DNA of 64,000 bases, from assembly GCF_000002425.4 (NCBI RefSeq), contig NC_037261.1:310001-374000 (forward strand). The letters are read 5' to 3'. Shown piece by piece: positions 24,229 to 36,960 of this stretch (position 1 is its first letter; each line of letters begins with the position of its first letter). Under the pieces are notes generated by a model, which saw nothing but the letters and a program-made list of their open reading frames with translations, ran no database searches and had not been told where the DNA came from. A program made the translations under genes and the position numbers. The DNA is from Physcomitrium patens (taxonomy: Eukaryota; Streptophyta; Bryopsida; Funariales; Funariaceae).

Positions 24229-27200
24229 TTCTGTGTGTTGGACCTCTTTCAGGTTTCTGATGTACTTCCCAGTGCAAGCTTTTTGTAGGAGTTCTAAGAT
24301 TTCCAGTGCAAAAAAACTCTGAACAGATATATATATATATATAATTTGTGTGTAAGTGTGTGTTAGTGTTTCTTTTTGTTGATACCTAAGACGTGACTCA
24401 CTTCTCCATTTCGTCTCAGTCTTGAGTCCTTTAAATGGATTTCATACCCAGTATTATTAATTTTCTTCTTTTCCTTTAAAATTTGTAAATTCTTGATGCT
24501 TAAGATGGAGTTTTTCCATCAAGGTTCTTAAATTTAACCGTTTTTCTATTTGTTACAGGGTTTCTAGTGAATCTCTTTAGCTGCCTTCTTGCATTAGTAT
24601 CGTGTGAGCTTTTCAAGATTTCTAAAATCATTTCTTGTGACAAACTTAACTTTCTAATCTTAAAACTGAATTAAAACTTAGAAATTAGTTGACCCTCGGA
24701 GGCCAAGGGATTCCAGCAAACATGTATCCGTATTAATCACACAATGAACACCAATGTAATTACTGGTTGCATATGATGCAATACTCTTGTGAAGTGGAAA
24801 CTCATAGCACAAACATTATAGTTTTATGAAATGCACCGCCATCAAAAGATAAGTTGAAAGTTTATTTACTGAGTCGAATTTTTCTATGACCTAGATGATC
24901 TTTATCTACTTCGAAACCTTCATAAATTGAAATGAACATCAGGTTGCATATTTTAAATTGCAAGAACTAGTCGAAGACATTTGAAAAAAAGTAAAATTTT
25001 AAATTTTAAATGATAATGTTCAAAAATCAAAGTCATGCATAAGTATAGTTATATTTGGAGAATTGTTAATGCTATATCTCCAATTAATACTGCTACACCC
25101 ACCCCATGTGACCTCCGTCTGAACGATTAGTTGATAATATGTCTGCACTTTTCCCTTTCTTTGCTTCAATAAAGGGTGGTGGTTGAGAGGGAGATAGGAA
25201 TATTTTATGAAAAAAACATGTTGTGAGCTACTTTGTTTATTTATTTGGTTACTAAAATCACAAAAAATAATAATAATAATAATAATAATAATCTATTATT
25301 GGACTAATATTGGGATCAAACATTGGCTGGAAAATATGCCCTATATAGAAGTGCATTCTTTTTGTCAATTTAAGTCATGTGAAGGTCATGTGGGGTATAA
25401 CAATATCAATTAGGGATGTAGCATTAACCATATAATGATAGTCATAATAACAATATGTATGAGAGGATATTTTTAATTATTTTTTTATTGCTTATTAGGA
25501 GTAAACAACTATCAGAGATAAAATAAAGAAATAATTTAAAAGTATCTCGGATTGAACTTTCAGTAGTGAAAGGTTTAAATTGAATTTTTTTTCTTCAATA
25601 TGCAAAAACATGAATTATAGAAAAATGCAAAACACAACTTCAAATGAAAGTCTCTTTTTATGCATAGTTGAAAGCTCATAAGACCATCAAGAGCACAAGT
25701 AGGTGTAAACAATCCATACATGAACATTACTCTCAAATTATAATGAGATTAAAAGATATAGATGGGCACAAAAGGTGTTCATAAAAGTACTTACTAATAC
25801 ATATGACCAAATACTATATGATTATTAAAAAAAACATGAAATATCGAAAGAAAAAAAAAAGAATTGTCACTTTAGAAATGAAGCCAGCAAATTCCAAAGC
25901 AACTTAGAGGATAAAAAATTATACAGCGTTATAGGCGGTACTGCTAAATCATTAAAAATAATCATAATAATAAAAACATATTACATCTCTTGAAACAGAG
26001 GAAATTTTTATTTGTACAATGCATAATATTTCATCAAACTGAACAAATTGAACAATCTATTTGGCGTGTGTCGTTAGCATACTTCATTGTTAGTGAATAA
26101 TTGGATGGAACTGTTACTCATGTAATGACTTCATATTATGAAGTTTGCGTTAATAGTTCAAATTGAAATTTTTAATGATTTCGAAAGGGGGCATTTTTCT
26201 GAAACTGTTGAACTAACTAAAAATGCAATTTATCAATGCTTCAATTTTCTGAACACAGCCCAATCAACTAGAAAGTTCAACAAATACATACAAGGAAGGC
26301 AACCTAAACATATTTAAACTTTTGTAGAGCATCGCGCATTGTGGTTAGTTCTCTTCCACGATGGATGAGTTTGATAAGTGTATATAGACATATTCATTTA
26401 CATATGTTTAAAATGAAAATAGGACAGAATAATTTGCATGAAGGAGACTTGCTGTAGTAGTTATGCATTTTCATTTTTCCAGAAACTAGAAAATTTAGCA
26501 GATTCATGGTTATCACCCCAGTATGATAGATATTGTTGAAAGCCATCTCTCGATGACAAACAAATTAACACAGTAAGTCCCTAGCTTCAGTAGCTCACGC
26601 CATCCTCAACAAAATTACAAAACCTGTGTCTATTCCAAGCATTACACTGTGAGTCCACAAGCGCTGTTCACTAGTCTGCTCTGCTTGTGAAGAAATTGAG
26701 CTTACGAAACAACTCGAAATGCATCAGTCCATTACTGGATCCACAGTCAGTTGTGAAAGATGGGTACATGAAAAGACGAGGCTTCACGAATTCAAAACGA
26801 CACTGACGGAGTTGCTCAGCCGAGGTCTGAAAAATCAATTTGTGTCCACAGAAATCTCTGCAGATCGAGTGTCCAAGTCCCAAGTCTACAACCAGAGTTC
26901 TACTCTATCACGGCACCAGCGCTGCGGTTTAGCAGCTGCGCTCATCAAATGATCCAAAACATTACCAACAAAACACACACTCACTCACTCACTCATATGA
27001 ACAAAAGTAAAGAAAAGAAAGTAAAAAAGTAAAAAAGTAAAATCGTAGCGTCGATAGGTTCATTCCGATCTATCAACTGCTGCCTGCTTGCTGCGAGATA
27101 AAAATTAGTTATAATCAGCTGCTGCATATCCCTGCACCGCAGAAGCAAGGATAGTTAACATCCCCTTGAGCTTGCGTTCGTTCTTTCGATGGCTCGGCGA

Positions 27201-27395
27201 TGCAGCACTTGGATATAACCTTGTTTAGTCTCCCTCGTGCTCTGTACAGTCGCCTGGAGTACCGCTTTCGATACCCGTTGCGTCGACTGGGTTGATCAGC
27301 TACCAGGGTGCAGCCACTTTCTGAAGGGTTCAGAAGCAGCTGGCATGAAAAAGGTTATGAGTTAGTCCTGATAAGTGTGAAGGTAGAATGTGGAT
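24229..27395. other. Intergenic DNA between convergent SmD1 and AUX1/LAX
   Basis: AT-rich, with (TA)n at about 24,328-24,344 and (AAT)n at about 25,266-25,292. The part from about 26,600 to 27,395 is less AT-rich and probably contains the 3'UTR of the minus-strand auxin carrier. ORFs here (for example 26,671-26,883 minus) lack recognisable features. No gene is supported. Confidence 0.6.
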
Positions 27396-30174
27396 TCAAG
27401 CATGCAATTTAGGTGGAGTTGCGGCAACGGGAGCTCGCGGTGGGCATTGGTAACAAGGTGCGAAGACGCCGAACGTGTCGATCTGTTGAACGAAATTGGT
27501 GACACTGGCCCAGCCTCCCCAGCCAATTCCAATCACAATGATCCACACCACGATGAATATGTTCACCAGGTAGACTCCTACCCAGCTGGGCATGAAGAAA
27601 GGAGGCTTTTCCACCGCGTTCTGCAATTTTTGTAGGCAGTGCAGCTCAGTTAGAAACTGGTTCATACTTTTGTTTTTTCATTCTTCATAAAGAAGTGTTA
27701 AGATTCCACGTAATTGGCGAGGAGATAATGAAAGAGCAATTTGTTTACCTGGCGAGCTGTTGCAGCGCGATACACAACCATGTGAGCTACACAAGGGATA
27801 ATGTATACTGTGAAGGTAACCAGAAGGGCTCCGACCGTGGAGTTAATGGGTCCGAAGAACGGAAACGCAATAGCGAAGAACCAAACAGGTAATATCACTG
27901 GCATTCGCGACACTGCTCTTAGGAGAAGGCTCTTCGTATTGTGGATGCCAATCATCTTCTCCCACACGAAGTAGAGTGGAGTAACAGCAAAGCCAACAGT
28001 GATAAACTGCAACATACCATTATTTCACTGATTAATAGCTAGCCCATATGTTGTTCTAGAGATTGATGGGACAAATTAACTGCAGTTCACATTGATAGGA
28101 AGTAATAAAAGAGCATACCTGGTGAATGAGCATAAGAACAACTGCAACATCACGAGCCATGGTCCTCGGAAGCAAGGAAAGTGCATTGGAGTGTTTGAGG
28201 AGGTCGTCACCGAAAGCCCAATACACGGCCACAGCCGAAGGGATCGTCAAAGTGAACACATACAGTGTTGCAAACACATACACAAACTTGAACCTCACGG
28301 GTTTGTACATCGCGTGCATAATCTCTCTGCAGATGGTGATTTTGAATCCAAGTCAGCCTCACAAATTCAGAAGTTCCAGCCGGACAGGTGCAGAGAAAAT
28401 AAGTTATATACTAGAATGAAAAACTCAACATCATGGACGTCGATCGGAGTCTTGGTGAGTAATTATAGCAAGTACTCACACAGTAACAGCGTGACCACCA
28501 AAGGTGTACAGAATATTGGTTGCTCCTGTGAAGTACAAGACCTTGGTCGTTGGAGCAGAATGAACAACATTGGCAACCTGGCTCCATAAAAGTCCAGAAC
28601 CTCGTTAGGAGTGTTGGAAAGCAGAAATTGATTAGATTGATGGCTATATATAAAGATGAATAGAAATGACTCGTCTTCCTGTAAATAAAAAACCCGTAGC
28701 AATTCACGTCGTTGAAGTCCATTACCTGGCCATGGGCAAGAGCAGCAATAGTCATGTACCAAGCTGTGTAGGAGATCATAATGAGGCCGAAGAAAGACCA
28801 CAGTCGGTAGTTTCGGAACGATGGTACCAGAACAGTAAGCATGCAACAGGCTCCGAATATGTAGGTCCATTCTCTCTTGTTCAAATGATCGTTAATCAAG
28901 AAGATGTTACTGCAATGCGCAAGAATCAAAAATGTTGGTCACAAGACGCGCTTATACCAACGAATCTGCGTAGACTTAACGTTGCAGAGAATCAGAAAAT
29001 CGACAGAAACTAGGAACTATTGACTATGGGGGGAATGCGATTACAAGCTTCTCAAATTCTCAAGACATAATATGCAGCTTCCTGGTTGCTCAGAGAGCTA
29101 CGCAAGTACTTCTTCTTGGACAATGGAATCTGGACTCAAACCCGAAAAGCTCCACATTCCTTGATCCAGACTAAGCTTGGGAAAACTCCTCGGCCAAAAT
29201 TTTATTTTCAAATAGACACCAGTGGCGGTGGTATTAACTTCGTTAGCTGTGTTCATGGGTATTATCCATTCAGGATTATCTTTCTCTAGAAGACCTAATT
29301 AAGAATATGTAACTGCTTGTCGAGAGTGACTCATAGTCCTTTCAAATAGTTGACGATTAGGTTTGGGAGCGACACATACCTGGCGCAGGCAATGAGCTGG
29401 ATGACTGCTCCAAAGAGAAGGAAGGTGCAGTTGAAAACAAGACCGACTATCTTCCAGTTGCGACCCAGCAACCCATCCAAGACCTCGAACCACTGTCCAT
29501 CGCCATATTCAGCAAGAAACAAGGTTACAAATCAACAGAACTTATTGGACAGGACGGGCGAAAATTGACGCAACTACAAGTTTCATTTGCTATTTGCTTC
29601 AAAGGACCTGAATGACGTGGTTCTTGAAGATGACCCCCTCCCTCTCTTTCCGCGTCCGATACTCGACGTAGAGCCAGGTAATCATGTAACAAGACCAGCA
29701 GCCGATTACACCGTAGAAAAACTGGAACGCAATTCCGGAGGCAAACCCGAGCTGTGCGAAGGAGTAGGGCAGCGTCAGCAGCACTTGCGCGACCTGCATC
29801 GATTGAACCGACCCATCAGACGAAAAGATTAGACACAGCCATGGCCAATCCTGAAAAATCCGACGCAGTTACCTTCCACCTCAAAACGTCGGTACACACA
29901 GAATCAGAAAGAATGCTACCTACGGCCTTAAAAACTACGCTCGGCACCTCTACAAGCACCAGGGGCTTAAACATTGTATCTATGGTTCTACAGCGGCTCA
30001 ATTCAGTGATGATCGCCACAGAAGCTATGAGGTTACAAGCATCACAAACTCCATCAGCCGACTCTCAAGCGCGTAGATTGAAGAAAAGTTCGACCAGGAA
30101 GTCACGATATCTGCAAATCTGCAACTTGACTCGCTGCTTGGAATGCATGTAAACAATCCATCACGTAGTAACTC

Positions 30175-30205
<31 letters not shown>

Positions 30206-30663
30206 CAGAAAACAGAACACAGAAAAGCTAAAACCTACAGACACCAAAGAATCTTTCCTACAGAAGTTGCATTCAGGCTTTCACAGGACTCGCACACAAC
30301 CTGAGCACTAGCCGATTCTATCCTACCGAGGACATTCACATGATGCACCGAGATTGGTGAACGTTGAAACAGTGGGAGGACGACTCGAAATCGGATGCAA
30401 GCAATCTCGTTGGATACTACTGCAAAGTGTGTCGTTGGAAATGGGAGTGAGAATGCATTCGAGCTGAGCATGGTGAATGGAATGACCTGGTTGGAGGCGG
30501 CGCTGAACCAGGCATCCCAGACGGAGCCACCATGCCAAAGCAGGCGCTTCATCTGCCCACTCATGGACACGTCGTAAGGGCCATCCTGCAGCGATTCCAG
30601 CTTCTGGTTCTGCTCCTCCATCTCCCCATAGTTCCCCACTAGTCCTCCCTCCCTCGTTCCCAT
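27396..30663 (-). CDS. AUX1/LAX: Auxin influx carrier, AUX1/LAX family
   Basis: Proton-coupled importer of indole-3-acetic acid in the plasma membrane; amino acid/auxin permease superfamily with about 11 membrane helices. Eight exons on the minus strand join in frame to 482 codons (Arabidopsis AUX1 has 485): 30663-30487, 29793-29608, 29492-29380, 28909-28726, 28577-28480, 28326-28119, 28006-27749, 27620-27396. Borders are GT-AG. The start is the ATG at 30663 (MGTREGGLVGNYGEMEEQNQ); the frame is open a little further up but only with non-ATG codons. Family landmarks in order: LLWHGGSVWDAWFSAASNQV, LLTLPYSFAQLG, WFEVLDGLLG, WTYIFGACCM, YTAWYMTIAALAHGQ, TGATNILYTFGGHAVTVEIM, TLYVFTLTIPSAVAVYWAFGD, TPLYFVWEKMIG, FPFFGPINSTVGALLV, EKPPFFMPSW, GWGGWASVTNFV. 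No disabling change seen. A poly(A) tract (30,177-30,205) lies in intron 1. Confidence 0.97.
30177..30205 (+). repeat. Poly(A) tract in AUX1/LAX intron 1
   Basis: Twenty-nine A on the + strand, so poly(U) in the transcript of the minus-strand gene, about 280 bases upstream of the branch/acceptor region of intron 1. Confidence 0.95.
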
Positions 30664-32760
30664 TGCGACAAACCCGCTGTAGCTCACTCACCCACCCACT
30701 CGTTCAAAATCCACAGAGCTGCAACAATTCAGTTACACTCAGGGTACCACTCTAACAGTAGAGAAAAAGCTCCTCGAAACTACTGACCAGATTGATACAA
30801 CATTCTTGTCAAGGAGACCATGTCCAGGGTGTGATTCGATGGATTCAAATAACGCTCTCTCAAGTGCTGCAATCACAGGTTGAAATTCTGGAGCGCCCGA
30901 AACAAAAACCTACAGTAGAAACAGAACTTCGACGCAACTCTCTCCCCTATCAGTCAGAATCTGAATGGCACCGCCACCCCGCATTGATCAGAGCTACGAA
31001 ACTAAAATCTGCGTTCCAAAATCGGGCACTAATTCAATAACTGTGCTGTGTGTTGTGACCGCGAACTCCCTTCCGCTCCTGGCTAAAAAGCGTCGCCGAT
31101 TCTTCAAAACTATGTAGCCTGGGGATCAGGATGAGTTACACATCCACAGGCAGATTCTCCCACTGAAATCTCTGCGCCTGAGGCCAACTCCTCTGGCAAC
31201 TACGACACCCACCAAGTTGGACACTGTTAAGGGCCACCACAAAAGGGAGGGGGACCGAGCACTGTGGCCCACTGAGGAGAAGTCCTCGCTGCGGTTGATG
31301 GTGCTGGTGCTCATGCGGCGCTTTGTTTCAACCTTGACTGACAAGATAATGATGCTCGATCATGCGTCACATAACTCTTGGCTTGCTCGATGATGCACAT
31401 CATGCAGCAGCTGGCTTCCTGCTCAAATGCGAGCTGAGCGTGAGCGGCGGTTGTCCTTGCAACCCAAGGCCAGAATCTATCTAATAGAGCCCCCCCCCTC
31501 CCTCTCTCTCTCTCTCTCTTTCTCTCTCTTTCATAACACCACCACCACCACCTCTTTCATGGCAGCATAGACTCCACACTGACCCTGCTCGTAGGTCTAC
31601 AACCGGCAGCGTAGCAGGAGGGGGCAGCAGCAGCAGCAAGCACGACCCAGCTACCAAATCCCTTTCTCAGCCAAAACAAAATTCCCTTTGGAGCAGTATC
31701 GATCACGGATTCAGCTGCTCTGACACACCACCCCTGCCTGGCAACGCGGCCTGGCTAATATTTTTGCATTCAACCTCCCCTCCCTCCCTCCCTTCCTCCC
31801 AGGCATGCCAGGCGGACTGGAGACCAGTCCCATCTACTGATCCACCGCACTACGTCGTCGATGGTCTGCAGCGTGTGCCCGACCCTGGCAGAGTGCGGTA
31901 GAAACACTATTATTATAAACAATGAAGAAAATAATAATAATGATAAAATAGAATGATGTTAATAAAATACTATTCTGTGGGATTATGTTGCAACTGGACA
32001 GCGGTACCTTGGAGATCGGCCTCACCCCCTGCAAGTACGCCAAATCTCTGTGAGCCCCCCCCTCCCTCACTCCCTCACTCCTCGTTTAAATAAATTGGGG
32101 GGGGAGGCATTAATATTATTTTATGGTTTCCCTCTCTCTGGTAATCTTCCGTTTCTATTCAAACTCCTCTCTCTCTCTCTCTCTCTCATTCGTGGCTTCT
32201 GATCTCCTGGTTCTGCCGCTGCTGCTGTTGTGCTCCAGCTTCCCCCACTGTCCTGCCCCTGGTTTTTACCTTACCTGGCGGCGGCGGCAGCAGCAGAAGC
32301 AGAGACAGTGGCCTCCTCTTCTTCTTCCTCCTTCTGATCTTGTTCTTGTTGCTGCTGCTGCTGCGATGGATGATGCGTCTGGGAAATGGATCTTCTCCCA
32401 GACACACACACACACACTCTCTCTCTCTCTCACTCACACACACACACAGATACACACTTGTTATTCCTTTCACCAGGCTTCAGTGTCACTCTCTCTTTCG
32501 CTTTGTGTGTGTGTGTATTGCTTCTGCTTCTTCTTCTTCTTCTTCCTCGTATGTCTTAGTTGCTTGCAGGTTGTATGAGCATAGTGGCAGTGGTACTGAG
32601 AGCATGCACTTGGCTTGGCTTGGCCTCACCACTTCATGACCAGCACAGTGCAATGCAATGCAGCAGCCCATCTGTCCATGCAGACCTTCACTTGGGTCAC
32701 ACCCCCTCACACTCACCCACACACTCATATTTCATGCAAATCATTTAATGCTCTGTCCAG
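30664..32760 (-). promoter_or_regulatory. AUX1/LAX upstream region rich in CT/GA microsatellites
   Basis: No protein is supported. The region holds dense simple repeats: (CT)n at about 31,498-31,536, (CT)n at 32,169-32,187, (GGC)/(CAG) repeats near 32,279-32,300, (CA)n(CT)n(CA)n at 32,401-32,460, (GT)n near 32,503-32,516 and (CTT)n near 32,524-32,546. Read on the gene strand these are GA-rich tracts of the kind bound by plant GAGA-binding (BPC) proteins; that role is inference. Most ORFs here simply translate the repeats. Confidence 0.4.
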
Positions 32761-34614
32761 GGGAAAATGATTATATGCACATGTATACACATATATAATA
32801 GAGTGAGAGAAAGGGGGGAGGGGGGGGAATTGGTGGACATTTTTGACAAAATTTTAGTATTTTTATTTACACTATGTAAGGGAAATCTATTGGGAATTTC
32901 CAGTTAATCTATAGCAGAACTTAGTTGTTTTGTTTATTGTATTGTGAGTGAAGTGATTAATATTTCATGAAGTCTTTTAAAAATTATTGAGCGGTGTGAT
33001 GAGAGCACTTTAAAAGATATTAAAGCTTTTTGCATGTGGTGCTCAATGTAATTTAATACTTGCCAAGATATTATTGAAATAGAAAAACATACAAAACCAA
33101 TGTTTAACTGTTTAGTATTAGTTGTAATGAATATAGGATTGATTTGACATCAAGTACAAAGTTATAGTACTTTGAATTGACTACATGACAAATGAATATC
33201 ATGATGAACATGATGCAATTATATTAAGACATAGTAAAAACAAGATATTTAGTTATAATTAGCTATGCTTTGGTACCAAACATATGTATATGCAAATTTT
33301 GAGCAGAGAAAAACAAGGTGTGAAATCTTTTTTATCATACTGTTTATTTGTTACCTCTGATGTTAAAGCTTCGTTGACAATAGTACTTCACATTTAAGAT
33401 TTCTTCTAGAGTGATAAATATGAATATATATATATATATATATATTCGTTTTAAAGGTCTTGAACATCAAGGATATACTGATTAAAAATAATTATAGTGA
33501 TGTTTGAAATTTTATTCTACATTGGTTCAAGTGTCTTGTTAAAAAACATAATGAATGCACACTGTCCATGTTGTATAACATTACATTTCTCTATTCTGTT
33601 TCAAATACCAATTGCAACAATGAATTTATTTCTTCTATTAACTTAACACCAAACATGATTCAATAGTATTGTGAATAAATATTGTATTTATTCATTACTA
33701 CCTTTGTAGTGGTATATAAAAGCTACATGTTTGAAACATTTTTGGTATCAAATAAGTCATAAAATGGGATTTTACAATTCGACTGCTTGTAAAAAAGTTA
33801 TTGTAAAATTAATGTTTTAATTGAACGAAGCAGAGAAGTATTGCATGTATTGGAATAATCTGTTTGATGGTAGATATATGTATTATTAATTGTATTGACC
33901 AGCAACCACTTTGTGTTATTAGAATGTGTGTAACTATTTTGACTGATTGATTAAATTGGGATTTATACTTTATCACACCATGAGGGTTTTGACATACAAA
34001 ATACTGCTATAATTTTAGCACTCCTTTGATGTCATGAAGGTAAAATTTCTTGCAACCAGAGGAAGGAAATGTTAAAGAAAATTGTAAGCAGTTGTCAACA
34101 TTCAAAATGGATACGACTTTAACATGTTGAAATTAGACCCAAGGTGTGAAGTGAATCCATGCAATACAACATCACTTATCTTTTTAAAACACAAGCACAA
34201 CTAATACAGAGTACCTTGCTTCAACATAATAATAGACATAAAAGAAAGAAAGAAGAAAGCAAGAATGTAAAAAAAATAAAAAAATAAAAAAATAAAAAAT
34301 CAAGATCATGTATCCATCAAAAGCAACTATAGTACAAATTAAATACAATTGTATACGCACTTAAAATCAATTAGTATATCATGGAATACAACTGTACCCT
34401 TCACAATTAGAATTATTGACTATAACTATTATGTGTGTTTAAAATTGTACAAGTTAAATACATAGAAGTCCTTGATTGCTTCATGTATCTTTCAATGAAC
34501 TACATACTGCAGTAAAACACCTAACTAATCACTCCAACAAAAGAATAATGAAATTAAAAGAAAAATATTTTCTTTCAACATTCACACTTTTTTTAGATTT
34601 TTGTAAATAAGAGT

Positions 34615-34646
<32 letters not shown>

Positions 34647-35348
34647 ACACACACACTGTAATTTGACATTATCTCAATTGGTCAATATTATTTAATTTCT
34701 CTTGATTTAAGTCTATTGGGGAAAAAATTACACACACATATCTTTCACTGGCCATTCATCTGGAAAGTTTAAAATTGGTACCATATTCAAGGAACAAAAA
34801 AAACTATTGCTAAACAAACAATGATTTGGAGCCATAATTCTTTCTTCCTCTTCTTATTCTTCTTCATTTCATTTGTTTACTTCTCTCTATCTGTAAAATC
34901 TCATGATAAATGTCAAGGTAGAAATATTTTGGTGGAATGTGAATGTAAGAAACATGCAATAAATATATTTTTTGATGTTTGTCAAACTTATACTTTAAAT
35001 TGTCCAATTAGTATGTATACATACATATAAATAAACACACACACACACATCATGAGGAGGGCATTGTGTTTATTGAAATTGAACCAAAATGTTTTTATGA
35101 GTTGTCATCTTACTCCTCAGTTCAACAAGTTGTGAATCTACATGTCATGTCCATAATAGAAAGATGAAGAAGTCCTATGTGGTGCCACTTTCCAAATGAC
35201 TTCCATGTGTGAGTGATCATTCCCAACAAGACAAATCCAATGAGATAAAGGTGAAGCAGCTTATTCCATGGATCAGGATGTATCACAAATGGACCATCCA
35301 GTTTGAACTCTCTGATTGATATCTCCCTCTCTATGTTTATATATATAG

Positions 35349-35382
<34 letters not shown>

Positions 35383-36960
35383 ATTTTATATATAATTTAT
35401 ATATCCACTCACACATACACTCCCATCAATGTCCTCACGTGCATGTAAGTCGCTTTGGGATGAATGACATCTATTGCACATGGCTTCACTTTCTGTTCAT
35501 CCATTTCATAGGCCTCATCTCCCTTTGAGAGAGCTTTGTTCCTCTGAAAAGGTCTTTGGTTGAGTTGTTCCCAAAGAGGGGCTCTGAGTTCCCAACCCCT
35601 CTTTACCACTACAACACATCCCTTTCTTTCTATTATGAGTGTGGCTTCATGTTATTGCCCTTCATACTCACTATTCATGATCCTAACTTCAAAGATTGTT
35701 TGGGGTTTGAATCATTTTCATGCATTAAATGAGAAAAGTGGGTGAGATAAATGGGTACAAAAAAATTGTCCTTTCCAAGATAATACACACACCATTTTAT
35801 TTGACAATGAATTCGAGATAAAGTCGAGGCACTTTTGTAGTAGTAAGTTCATGGATTCCAGTGAAATTACTTCATACTTCCCATGAAATATTGTGTATGT
35901 GTGTTGTGTGTTTAACTACGAATGTAGCTACAACATAAGGATTTTTTTTTTGTTAAAGATGAGATCTTCTTTTCTCCTTCCAAAGAAGAGTGGCTCAACA
36001 CATAGAAGACTAAGCAGATTTTTAACTTTTTGAAATGTTGTTTTTTTGACACAATTTTATGTTTTGTTAATCCCTACTGCTTCATTTGCATATGACTATT
36101 AGTAATTGGAAACAAGGTTTGATTTTTACAGTAAAAAGTATCAAAGAAAAGATTGCAAAGTAGAATAGACCTTGGTTAATCTCATAGTGAAAAAAGGTCT
36201 GTTGCATAAAAAGCATACTAGAAAATGAAGAAATGTGGTGATTGAATGCAGGGGTAGAGGAAAAGTTGATTTTCTAAGGAAAAATTTGACCGAGTGTCAC
36301 ATCCACAACAACTCGAAAATGAATCAATTAACACTAAAAAATTAAACAAAATTGTGTCTCGTTGTCCTCTTTTGATGCAAATATAATACGTATATTTAAA
36401 ATATCGTGAAAGACCTGTTTGAAAATGATGTGACAAAGTGTTACATAAAAACCATCATTTTGTTTACCAAAAAAGCACTGTTTCTATATCCTACACAAAT
36501 TCCAGTAGATTCAAAAAATCAAAAAAATCAAAATTCAAGCGATATTTTGGATTCAAACCAGGTCACAAAGTTAAGTACTATCTGCATCTATTTCAACACC
36601 AAATTCTTTGTATCTAAGCCGTTCTAATCTTCACTCTTTAAACCTTACTAACTATGCACTAAATTTCACATCGCATATGACAAGCTAATAATAACAATAA
36701 CAAAGACACTCATCTTTTAATAATTTGGATGGATGTGTGGATGTAACTTAATATAAAAAAATCATGTTTTGGTACATAGTAGGCCATCAAAGTTTACATT
36801 GTAGGATTACAAATTCTGGACGAGTTTCCCTATACAGAACTTGTGTATTACTATAAAACCTGCTTGGTTAGAAAAAACATGCTTTTAATCACTATGTCAT
36901 AGCATCTCATTCTAGGAACTCATTCATTATGAAAGAATGAATGTGTGTAAAGAGATTAAT
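32761..36960. other. AT-rich intergenic DNA
   Basis: No confirmed gene. Includes (TA)n at about 33,424-33,445, poly(A) at 34,617-34,645 followed by (CA)n, (GT)n at 35,357-35,382 and a short perfect hairpin at 35,573-35,604. One small ORF at 34,821-35,030 is listed separately as a possible secreted peptide. Confidence 0.6.
34821..35030 (+). CDS. Possible small secreted Cys-containing peptide
   Basis: Sixty-nine codons starting in a favourable context (AACAATGA). The first 24 residues (MIWSHNSFFLFLFFFISFVY) form a strong hydrophobic segment resembling a signal peptide. The remainder (SHDKCQGRNILVECECKK, then VCQTYTLNC) has five cysteines in 40 residues, reminiscent of small secreted cysteine-rich peptides. 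There is no domain I recognise. Five cysteines is an odd number for a disulfide-stabilised peptide, and Phe-rich hydrophobic ORFs arise easily in T-rich DNA, so this may be chance. Confidence 0.2.
   Translation: MIWSHNSFFLFLFFFISFVYFSLSVKSHDKCQGRNILVECECKKHAINIFFDVCQTYTLNCPISMYTYI

Noticed and set aside
32123..32639. Ser/Leu/Thr-His repeat ORFs
   Set aside because: They are translations of CT, CA and CTT microsatellites upstream of AUX1/LAX.
35573..35604. Perfect 9-bp hairpin AAAGAGGGG...CCCCTCTTT as a possible microRNA precursor
   Set aside because: The stem is too short for a plant miRNA precursor and matches no miRNA I know.
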